From: Ganoderma boninense
Lineage: Eukaryota; Basidiomycota; Agaricomycetes; Polyporales; Polyporaceae
DNA length: 64,000 nt
NCBI GenBank assembly: GCA_002900995.3
Contig: PJEW03000016.1
Location: 120,924-184,923 of the forward strand
Reading direction: 5' to 3'
The translations under genes and the position numbers were made by a program. The notes under the pieces are model-generated. The model worked only from the letters and a program-made list of their open reading frames with translations, searched no databases and was not told where the DNA came from. Shown one piece after another: positions 56,006-64,000 of this stretch; positions within the stretch are counted from its first letter, which is position 1, and every line of letters begins with the position of its first letter.

Positions 56006-56578
56006 GCTGGTTGGAGGTCAAGGATGTGTCTTTTCCCTGCTCTCCCCCTATAGGTGGTGTGGTTCTTTTTATTCCCTCCTCTGTGTTGGCTTGTCTGCTG
56101 AACTTTGCAGCTGTTTCTCTTTTTCCGCTCCTTTCCAGGTGGTTCTTCGGCTCTCTAGGTGGTTCTCCAGATTTTCTTGATCTGGTTCTAATCTAAGTAT
56201 GGTTAAGTAGCAGCACTAACTCATTTTGGTTAGTCTACTAGTCTTAACCCTTCTTAGATAGCTTGACAGGTGTATAGCTTTGCTCCAAGGGCTAGGTTCT
56301 AGATCCAGTGGGGCCTTTTGCTGTGCTTGTAGATCCAATGACTTCAAAATGGGGTATTTAGACTATTAAGCTTTTGGCTATTAAGCTTAATAGCTGCCTT
56401 TATATCTTTTACTAGTGCTGTTTTTATTCAAGTCAATCATAGTATTATATTATTATAACAATGGTGTTATAACAATAAACACTTGATCAACTTGAAGCTG
56501 TGTTGAGTCCCATAAATATTTCTATGCACAAAGATTTATCTTTTGTGCTTGAGTCAAGTGTATCTTTGGCTGATACAA
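56006..56578. other. AT-rich spacer between Gag-protease and the extra ORF
   Basis: No gene seen. The first 150 bp may hold the promoter of the 367-aa ORF (AATAAAAAG-like TATA near 56070 on the minus strand). Confidence 0.4.
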
Positions 56579-59500
56579 CTATAACTCATTATTTATGTGG
56601 TGACTCTTGGTGGTAGGCAGTGATCTGGCTTGTTCATACCCCATTTCTATCATGGACTGTTCAAGGTCATGCAGTGTTGGGCGGTATGGCCTGAACTGAG
56701 CATAGAACTGCTCCACAGCATTGTTTTCTCCTAGATCCAGAGACTTGCCTGAATCTGGTGACTTGGGCCTTTCTATTCTTGCTGCTTGCATGCGCTCTGT
56801 CTCATGTGGAAAATATACCATGTGAAGGATGCCATGTCCCTCCTGGTATTCCCCATTGATTTTGAGCAAAACATTACGCAGCAAGAATGTTTCTTGATCA
56901 CTGGATATTTGAAGGGTGGTTGTTGTAGCACAATCAACCTGATCCACTTCAAATGGCTCTATCAGCTCAAGCTTTGGTCGAGGTACCCTTAGGTTTCGAC
57001 TAGCTTTGTCTGCATAGAGCTTGAGCAAGCGTTGGTACAGCCTGTTTTCTGTGTTGACCTTGCTCGGCAGAGGGTCATCTCCAAGTGGTTCTCCAGTATC
57101 TTCATCAGGCTTCCATGGATCATGTCCAATATTTTTCTGTGTAATGTCTAGGTCTAATCCATTATTGGGCTGCTCCATGGTTATTCCACAGAGGCATGAA
57201 GCTGGCATAGTTGCATACTCAAGTTGTTTCTTGACAGTATGCGGTATATGTGTTGTCATAGGCAGCTGACTTGGTCTTTCTGGAGACCGGACTTGGATGT
57301 CTATCCCGTCAGCTGTATGCTCAAGCTTCAACTGGTTTGCCCGTTGCCATGGACATCCTAGAATTCCAGGAACCTTGAGTCCTTTAATAATATGGAACTT
57401 GGTTAAAGTCCATACTATGTTGAACTCAATAGTTGTTTCCCAGACTCCTAGACACTGCAACTGCTGTCCGGTTACTCCCATAATTTTACAGGAGTTACCT
57501 GTATCACAGGATTTTTCACATAAAAGTTCCCATAGCTTGGCACTGATGCAGTTTATTTCTGATCCAGTGTCAAGTACAAATGGTACTTGTGCGCCTTCTA
57601 TGTGAATATCCAGAGTGATAACTGGACATCGGACCGAATTACTATTGGTAATAATTGGTCCAGCCACTATGTTGGGTTCCTCTTCTAGCTCTGAGGCTAG
57701 GTGACAGACCATTGGCTCTTTTGAAGTGTTATTGCACTCCAATAGCTTTGCCAAATTGTCTTCACTATATGGGAACACTTGTACCACTGCATGGCCATAG
57801 TAGCTCTCCTTTTTATTGAAGATTTTTGCATCTCTCAATAAAAAGGTATATCCATCAACTGGTGATAAGACTCCTGAAAATTCAAGAGATGCATCTGTCA
57901 GGATTGTGCATGGTCCTGACTTGATGGCAGGCATCTCTGGAATTTCTTGTTGAAGTCTATCTTTTATGATGTGATATGTCCTCTTCTCGTAGATTGTGTC
58001 TTCATCAGGCAAGTAGTCCCATGGCTCTTGTTGCAAGAACATGTCTATCTCATCTTCAACACTATCTTCAGTGTTGGATGAGGTACAGGAGCTAGTGCGT
58101 TGAAGACATAATAGGTCCTGTGCTGATGCAGCATCATTCCTATTTTTGTCTTGCATGCTTGCACTAGTGTCTTCACCGTCAATATCCATTAGCTCATCTT
58201 GTGAGCTTTGGATAATATCTCTACCCTGGCTGAGTGCAGTAGAGCTATTGACAGTGGATGGATCAGGATTTATGGCTTCATCCTGTCCTGTACAGACTTC
58301 TGCTTTATCAGCAGACCATTCTGCAACAACACCAAACACCTCGCTTTCTGGTAAAAGCGATGGTGGACCAGATCCTACAGGGCGAATATAGGCTTCTGGT
58401 ACTCTTAGGCGTGACCGGCTGACTCCATCATCATTGGGAAAAGTGAGGAAGGTGCCTTCTTCCCTCTCTTCAATTCCAATGTGATGTTCTCTTTGCCACG
58501 GTCGGCCTAATACCCCAGTAAATGCAGGACTCATAGAGACATATGCATCAACTGGTGTATAGATGGGACCAATCTTTAGAGGAATTTCCTGTACCAAGCC
58601 TAGTAACTTGGAAGATCCTCCATTGGCATCCCGCATCGTTACTGCTTCAGCCGGATTTATGACAAGCCCCTCGAACATGTCATAAACTCTCTGGCTGATT
58701 ATATTTAGCTCTGACCCAGTATCCACAATGAAGTCAATGGGTGTATCCTTGTACTTCATCTCTATGTGGATTAAAGAGTCTTGCTTGTTCTTCGTCACCA
58801 AGTTCGAAGTGATAGGCTGCCCAAGGTCTACTTTTTTAACCTTAATTGCATCTTGCAAGCAGGCCGATACCTCCTTCGATGATCCGACTATCTCCCGGAT
58901 TGGAAGTGTAACAGGTGTGTCTAGAATTTTGTCTAGAACAACACCAGGATCCACATCCTTGCTAATCTGGGATGTTTTGCTTGCCGGACGTGGCTTCTCC
59001 ACTGCATGAGCTCCAGAAGCTGCTGGCTTAGCAGGCTTTGATACAGGTGTGCTGTCAAACATCTCTGTATCCTTGTCTGGATTAAATGCTCTTTGGTGGG
59101 TTTCCACTGGACTTGGATTTATAGTTGGAAATGAGGGAGGAGAATAGGCATGTTTATATCCTAAAACAGCCTCTTTTCTCCGACCCTTGTCCTGAGCTGC
59201 AACTCGAGATGCTTGGGGTCCTCCTGATGTCTGTTTCCGGTATGACCGAGTCTCATGCTGACTGCGTTCAACTGGGTATACCATGACATCTGCATACTGA
59301 TCATCATCCTCTTGACTTTCATCAAGTGTTTGATGACAAGTTATCAAGTGGACTTCAGGGCGCATACGCTTAATAGCTTGTACTAGCGTTTCACCTGGCT
59401 CGTGACGAATAATTCCACCATCTGGGTGAATGTATCGACCACGGTAGTCCTTCAGCACAATGCGCTGATTGAGGAGGTCTTGCATCTGGAAACAGTCTCT

Positions 59501-60691
59501 TAGGACATGCCCAGGCTCACCACATCCATAGCATCCACTTGGCCTTCCCATTGGTGGCTCTCGCTGGGAGAGAAACCTGTTTGGGTTTTGCCGTGAGATG
59601 TGTGGTGGCATATCTCTTCTTGCCTCATGAGAGGGCATTTGAGATACTTTGTTAACCATAGGCTTGCGAAGACAGTCAGCAGCCAAAGGATTCAATCTGC
59701 AAGCTTTCATATACATGATGCCATACTTTGGGTCATCAAGTGATAGAGCTTGCATGCGCTCTACTAGCTTGTCAAATTCATCCTCGCTGCTATTCTGTGG
59801 CTTGTCTCGCTGCCTTACTGGTACTTCACGTTTCTGGTCCTGCCTTTGCATAGACCTTCTCGACTGATGGTGAGTGGCAGGTACTCTCTGCTCCTCCTCA
59901 TCATCATCACCATTGTCATCAGGTGATATAAATCGAGTCACTCGCTTTTGCTTCTTTTTCTGCAAAGAAGCTGGAAACTGCCTATTATCTTCCTCATCCA
60001 AATTATGCCAGTAATCGATATCTGAGCTGAGTCGCTCAGTATCAAACCGCTGTATGCCCAGAATAGCCTCTGCAGCTTTAGAGATATTCTCTGGCAAAAA
60101 TGGCTCTGACATATCATGATTTGGATCTTCAAGAAGAATCCGGCTTTCCAAGCGAGCTCGGAAACGTGGGTGCAGACCAATCCACATGTAGTAGGCGTAG
60201 TCATCATCACTGAGCTTGTTTTGGCCTCGCAGCCACCCAGCTATGCGGATAAAGTTCCGCTGATACTTGCGCCAATCTTCTAGCTCGTGGATTTGCTGCC
60301 TCTGTGACTGCATAACCAGAGTCTCTAGGTCCTTGACACGGAACCGTTTAGACTGCAGGTCTGCATTCCAGAATCTCCGGATGTCTGATTTGAGCTTTTC
60401 CCAGTCTCCATCCTGGTAAGCCTTGAACCCTTCTATTGTTTCTCGGACTATGCGTCCACAATAGTCGGTTACCATATCACACCGTTCCTGATCTGTCAGG
60501 TGGTGGGACACAGCTAGGCGCTCAAACCGACGTATGAATAACTCAACATCTGCAGAGTCTCCTCTGAATGTTGGTGGAGCAAGCTTTCCTCCCTCAATTG
60601 GCATATCCATGATTGACCTCATGGACCCAAAAGTTGAGAGATCACTTGCTGCAAGTGGACTGTGCGTCCCGTCTCTGTGCACTTCACACAT
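56579..60691 (-). CDS. Ty3 Gag with two protease-like domains, 1370 aa
   Basis: Frame from ATG 60691; a later ATG (MRSIMDMPIEGG, residue 24) is an equally good start. Residues about 35-220 form the Gag domain (APPTFRGDSADVELFIRRFE, WIGLHPRFRARLESR). A single zinc knuckle follows at about residue 390 (CYGCGEPGHVLRDC). Two aspartic-protease-like domains come next, each with an intact Asp-Thr-Gly: FIVDTGSELNIIS near residue 658 and FVLDTGSEINCIS near residue 1040. After each comes a segment with a conserved Gly-His (YYGHAVVQVF; EGHGILHMVYF). The frame is unbroken. It starts 78 bp after the 5' LTR. Confidence 0.88.
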   Translation of the reverse strand: MCEVHRDGTHSPLAASDLSTFGSMRSIMDMPIEGGKLAPPTFRGDSADVELFIRRFERLAVSHHLTDQERCDMVTDYCGRIVRETIEGFKAYQDGDWEKLKSDIRRFWNADLQSKRFRVKDLETLVMQSQRQQIHELEDWRKYQRNFIRIAGWLRGQNKLSDDDYAYYMWIGLHPRFRARLESRILLEDPNHDMSEPFLPENISKAAEAILGIQRFDTERLSSDIDYWHNLDEEDNRQFPASLQKKKQKRVTRFISPDDNGDDDEEEQRVPATHHQSRRSMQRQDQKREVPVRQRDKPQNSSEDEFDKLVERMQALSLDDPKYGIMYMKACRLNPLAADCLRKPMVNKVSQMPSHEARRDMPPHISRQNPNRFLSQREPPMGRPSGCYGCGEPGHVLRDCFQMQDLLNQRIVLKDYRGRYIHPDGGIIRHEPGETLVQAIKRMRPEVHLITCHQTLDESQEDDDQYADVMVYPVERSQHETRSYRKQTSGGPQASRVAAQDKGRRKEAVLGYKHAYSPPSFPTINPSPVETHQRAFNPDKDTEMFDSTPVSKPAKPAASGAHAVEKPRPASKTSQISKDVDPGVVLDKILDTPVTLPIREIVGSSKEVSACLQDAIKVKKVDLGQPITSNLVTKNKQDSLIHIEMKYKDTPIDFIVDTGSELNIISQRVYDMFEGLVINPAEAVTMRDANGGSSKLLGLVQEIPLKIGPIYTPVDAYVSMSPAFTGVLGRPWQREHHIGIEEREEGTFLTFPNDDGVSRSRLRVPEAYIRPVGSGPPSLLPESEVFGVVAEWSADKAEVCTGQDEAINPDPSTVNSSTALSQGRDIIQSSQDELMDIDGEDTSASMQDKNRNDAASAQDLLCLQRTSSCTSSNTEDSVEDEIDMFLQQEPWDYLPDEDTIYEKRTYHIIKDRLQQEIPEMPAIKSGPCTILTDASLEFSGVLSPVDGYTFLLRDAKIFNKKESYYGHAVVQVFPYSEDNLAKLLECNNTSKEPMVCHLASELEEEPNIVAGPIITNSNSVRCPVITLDIHIEGAQVPFVLDTGSEINCISAKLWELLCEKSCDTGNSCKIMGVTGQQLQCLGVWETTIEFNIVWTLTKFHIIKGLKVPGILGCPWQRANQLKLEHTADGIDIQVRSPERPSQLPMTTHIPHTVKKQLEYATMPASCLCGITMEQPNNGLDLDITQKNIGHDPWKPDEDTGEPLGDDPLPSKVNTENRLYQRLLKLYADKASRNLRVPRPKLELIEPFEVDQVDCATTTTLQISSDQETFLLRNVLLKINGEYQEGHGILHMVYFPHETERMQAARIERPKSPDSGKSLDLGENNAVEQFYAQFRPYRPTLHDLEQSMIEMGYEQARSLPTTKSHHINNEL

Positions 60692-60748
60692 ATCTTATGT
60701 GCTTCTGATAGTGCAGGCTTGATAGGTCTCTTCTTGTCTTGATACTGC

Positions 60749-60766
60749 CCCTCGCGGTGGGCTCCA
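60749..60766 (-). other. Primer-binding site
   Basis: On the minus strand TGGAGCCCACCGCGAGG begins 2 bases after the 5' LTR ends (…CTCGACA-TC-TGG). The TGG pairs with a tRNA CCA end. Which tRNA is used cannot be told here. Confidence 0.75.
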
Positions 60767-60768
60767 GA

Positions 60769-62417
60769 TGTCGAGCGGGGGATCGTGCGTTGTAGTTGTT
60801 GTTTGGTTGTTTTGGGTGTGTGGATGGATAGATGGATAGGTGGTTGGTTTATTGGTGGGCTCCAGTTGTGTTGGTAGTTTGAGGTACCCAAGCAACGCAC
60901 TGCCACAAGGTGTATGGGTTTTCCAGGTTTTCCGAAATTGACCTCGTCGAGTTCTTGGTGAGGAAGGAAAGACAGAAACCTTGGGTTGCCTGCTGCGTTT
61001 CTTGAAGCTGGGTTCGAAGATGTGAAGTGCTACCTATTTGCTGGTAGGGCACTGCTTGAACGGACAGAGTTTCCCCCTATACGTAGTGGGTGCTGTGTCT
61101 GTCCTCTCGTCCGGTACGTGTGTGTCTGTCGGAGACACCTGGTTGGAGTATCTCTCGGTAGATACTCTGCTTTTGGTATGAAACAAGCCTTTGCTGTTTC
61201 AAACCACTGGGTGAGCAGCTGCTTGACGGCCCAAGCTACTGTCTGCTCCGTGTTGATCTGATCCAGTTGATCAGATCCTTGGTGATCTAGTCCGGTTGAC
61301 CAGATCCTCGTAATCTAGTCCAGTTGACTAGATTCTTGTGATCTAGTCCGGTTGACTAGATCCTTGTGTAGTTTGGCCTGTTGACCAGTGACTACTCTAG
61401 TGTGGCACTTGCTCAGGCAACTGTTTGCCTCCAGTGCAGGACACTAGCTTCAACAAGCCTTCTTGCTTGTTGGCTGCCGACCTGACCCTTATTGATCCGG
61501 CTGATCAATAGGTGGATGTCAAGCTGAGTGGGGTAGTGGAAAGCTGAGAGACTGGTGGGTGGTGATTGCTTCCTCCTCCTCTGGGGCCATTTTCAGTCCA
61601 GTATTTATACTGTCCTGAAGAGCTTCCAGAGACTTCTAAGTACATGACAAATGGCTCTTGATGAGATTACAAATCACTGTTCCATATCATTCTAGAAGCT
61701 TCTATGCTCTTCCGGTCTTCTCTAAGACCTTTCCGGTGTGTTCCGGTTGTTTCTATGCCTTTCTTGAGCTTTCCAGATCCTTCTTTTTCTGGAATGTTCC
61801 GGTGTCTCCTGGCATCTCCTAGATAGTTCTCAAGCCTTGTGGAATGTTCTGGACTGTTCCAGAAATTTCCATCCTCTTCTAGAGTGCAGAATATTCCGGA
61901 ATGTTCTAGAGCCTTGTGGAGTATTCTGGCTTGTTCCAGAAGTTTCCATCTGCTTCTAGCACATAATACACTTCCAGCATGTTCTTAGAACTTTGTAGAT
62001 TGTTCTAGAACCTTCTGGAATGTTCCGGAAACTTCCAGTCACCTCTAGGATGCTTCAGCAGCTTCCAGAAGACCCTACATGTTTCGGGCTTCTTCTAGTG
62101 CTTGTTATAAGCATCTGAGACCTTTTGGTGTCCCCATATTTTGTCTGGTAGACTATTCCAGGTTTGCCCCTTCTTGTGGCAAGAGACAGCAGATAAAGAA
62201 CATAGCTGAGAGTAAGAGTTTTGGTTGTAGATGAGGTGATATTGAGCCAGTTAATGCTGTTCTGGAATTTTTAGACAGTATGTCTGCATGGGAATAAGCC
62301 AATGCCACAACTCTTTTGTTGGGTGGCCTTGCCACAGGACATGTGGGTTTGAGCTTCTCCTATAGTTTGCTTTGGTAGAAGCCCTGTCCATGTGCCAATC
62401 CCTTTTGGTGCATGACA
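60769..62417 (-). repeat. 5' LTR of the large Ty3 element
   Basis: 1649 bp; identical to 46584-48232 except, by eye, two substitutions and two 2-bp indels (a missing TC in TTCTCCTCC and an extra GA in AGAAGACCC). Carries the same heat-shock-element arrays (about 61690-62036) and TATA box (about 61603-61612), which would drive the minus-strand genomic transcript. Confidence 0.95.
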
Positions 62418-63973
62418 GCGCGTGCGAGAGAACTGAGCGAGGACAGCCTGAAATGCCATGGATTAGTGTTAAATGTACCCGGTACGAGCACGTCTGGGGC
62501 CACGCTCACCTTCACGATGAGGTTGAGGACATGTCCGAAGCACCGGACTCGCATATCGTTGCCTCGGAACAACGGAATCAGCTTGGCGAGTCCGTCGATC
62601 ATCGTCACGTTGTTGTCGGCATTGTCGCAAGTGATGCCTATGACCTGCCCCCCCGTCATCGGGCGATCAGCTAACCACCCTGAACACTTGTCCGAGGCGG
62701 GATCTCACCTTGTCTTCGATGCCGTAGTCCTGTAGGGACTTCGCGAGCTTCTCCGCTAGATACGAGCCCTTGTGGGCTTTGTTAAGCCTACAACAAATCA
62801 ATCCATTTGTCCGATTACCCGCGCGGACAAACGTACCTGATGAAGTCGAGCGTTACGTGCTCCAGGCCCTCACCATCGCCCCAATGGGCAGTCACGCCCA
62901 AAAAGGACATGAAGTTCGGCAATGTCCAGCCATCCACACAAAGGTGGATCTTCCCAGGCAAAGACTGGTTGACAATTGTATTAGTACCCTATTTTCATGT
63001 CATCATGCAAATAAACGGACGTACCGCCAGTCGCACGATAAGATTGCCCCGCGCGTGCTCCAACAGGTGTTGTATGTCGCGCGAGACGCTAATGCGCGAA
63101 GGGATCTCCGCGCGCCCATAGAGCATCCATACCGCCTGTCGAAACTCGGGGTCCTCAACAACGCTGAAGGGACGATGGCGGCGCGCACACCAGAGGGCGA
63201 GGTAATACCTGAATTTCACCTTCGAATAGGTAGCGCCAGCCGCAAAAGCCGTCAGGGTCTCCGACTCCAGGGTTTCCGCAGGTTCACACGTGCGGACATG
63301 GCGCAAGAGGTTCAACGTGGAGTCCTCGTGAGCGATGCGATCCAGGTAGATGCTGGGATGGCTATGAGGCCGTCTCGATTAGCCACCACAAGTCGATAAC
63401 GAAGAGGGCCACAGGCTTACTCTTTGCAGATAAACCGGTGGTAGATCACCTCGTCCTTGTCAGTCACGACGATAGGGAACTTGAAATGCTGGTAAGCGGG
63501 CGAGCGCCACGCCTTGGCGAGTTTCGCTGAGGCACGCGGAGCACGATGCCATTCAGCACACTTCTGCTTTGCACCAATACCGTCGGAATACTCACCGAGA
63601 GCGGCCTCGGGCGTCATCTCGCCATACTTCTCAAGGTAGCGAGCGCGCTTGGCATCGGCGTCCCACTTAGTTGGGCCTCCAGTGCGGTTCCTGATCGCGA
63701 CTTGTCTAGCACGGGCGGTGATCGCGCCGATGGCATCGCTGTCTCCGTCGTCGTCCTCGCCTTCCCCCGCCGAGGCGGAGGAGTGCTCAGAAGCCGCAGG
63801 ATCGGCGGGGGGATGTAGACGTCTTCGTCCGAGGACAACACACCGGAGGGCTCATGCTCCGGGTCCGCAGACCCCTTCGCGTGGCTTCTTGGCGGGTTCC
63901 TCCGGATCGTCGGGGGGGGGTTCGATGAGCGACGAGAGAGACGGCGTTTACTGCCGGGCTGAATGGAAGACAT
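62418..63973 (-). pseudogene. hAT transposase copy 2, 5' part (exons 1-6), frameshifted
   Basis: Runs from ATG 63973 to the Ty3 insertion in exon 6. Compared with copy 1, exon 1 has a lost base after the C-run at about 63912-63920, a gained G near 63876 that restores the frame, and a lost C in the run near 63810-63815, so the frame is broken early. Two amino-acid changes are seen further on (Met to Ile before GITCDN; Glu to Gly in MIDELAK). All three length changes are in homopolymers, where sequencing errors are common. Confidence 0.88.
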
Positions 63974-64000
63974 GGTGTCGAAAGGAAAGGAAAAAGAGTA

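Larger units (their letters stand above)
46584..62417 (-). mobile_element. Young 15.8-kb Ty3/gypsy element inserted in hAT copy 2
   Basis: Two 1649-bp LTRs, a primer-binding site, a polypurine tract and gag, protease, RT, RNase H and integrase on the minus strand. The flanks duplicate GCGC (46580-46583 and 62418-62421) relative to the uninterrupted copy 1. The LTRs differ, by eye, at two bases and two 2-bp indels. Between gag and pol lie 4.9 kb with additional ORFs, a GC-rich hairpin array and heat-shock-type promoters, which makes it far larger than a usual Ty3 element (5-8 kb). Confidence 0.95.
43483..64000 (-). repeat. Right arm of the inverted repeat (hAT copy 2), split by a Ty3 insertion
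   Basis: 43483-46583 and 62418-64000 together are the reverse complement of 34459-39144. The interruption is exactly the 15.8-kb Ty3 element plus its 4-bp target duplication. The arm reaches the window edge, so its outer boundary is not known. Confidence 0.92.

Noticed and set aside
34459..64000. Two independent full hAT elements with identifiable 8-bp duplications
   Set aside because: The left ends could not be located, so target duplications and independent insertion cannot be shown from this window.

Overview
The window reads as a transposon-dense island of a filamentous basidiomycete, most likely an Agaricomycete. Reasons: introns are short (about 50-70 bp) with GT..AG ends and CTRAY-like branch sites. 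KDZ, TET/JBP, hAT, Ty3, Ty1/copia and LINE families typical of mushroom genomes are packed side by side. No rRNA, tRNA, CRISPR or bacterial-type operon was seen, and no ordinary housekeeping gene was recognised.

Layout. 1-8668: 3' part of a decayed Ty3 chromovirus (+), abutting a copia LTR fragment (8669-8900). 9462-17771: a KDZ-type DNA transposon cassette with three genes that all splice into open frames: an 802-aa accessory gene (-), a 390-aa TET/JBP 2-oxoglutarate dioxygenase (+) and a 1109-aa KDZ transposase (+) starting 56 bp after the TET/JBP stop. 18500-22293: relics of a second Ty3 element (-) with its 5' LTR. 23099-23930: an unrecognised two-exon gene. 24206-26030: a gag-only copia element (-). 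26372-29794: a 1103-aa gene with a Zn2Cys6-like cysteine cluster (-). 30940-31740: a higher-order minisatellite (84+84+105 bp), followed by a 150-bp direct repeat.

34459-64000 is one nested structure. Two nearly identical hAT transposons lie in inverted orientation. Copy 1 (34486-38176, +) is intact: 11 exons, 1037 aa. Copy 2 (-) is broken by frameshifts and by a young 15.8-kb Ty3 element (46584-62417) with nearly identical 1649-bp LTRs and a 4-bp target duplication. Between the hAT copies lies a LINE fragment (39145-43482) that itself holds a solo LTR with a perfect TACGA duplication. Inferred order: LINE first, then solo LTR and hAT insertions, then the large Ty3 element into hAT copy 2.

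The large Ty3 element is the most unusual object. Its LTRs, and two internal sites, carry phased arrays of heat-shock elements (alternating GAA/TTC every 5 bp) beside TATA boxes, and its GC-rich interior holds a duplicated array of hairpins whose stems covary around a CAAT/CAAC loop. The KDZ + TET/JBP cassette is the other main system: a transposase, a candidate DNA-base-modifying enzyme and an accessory protein carried together.
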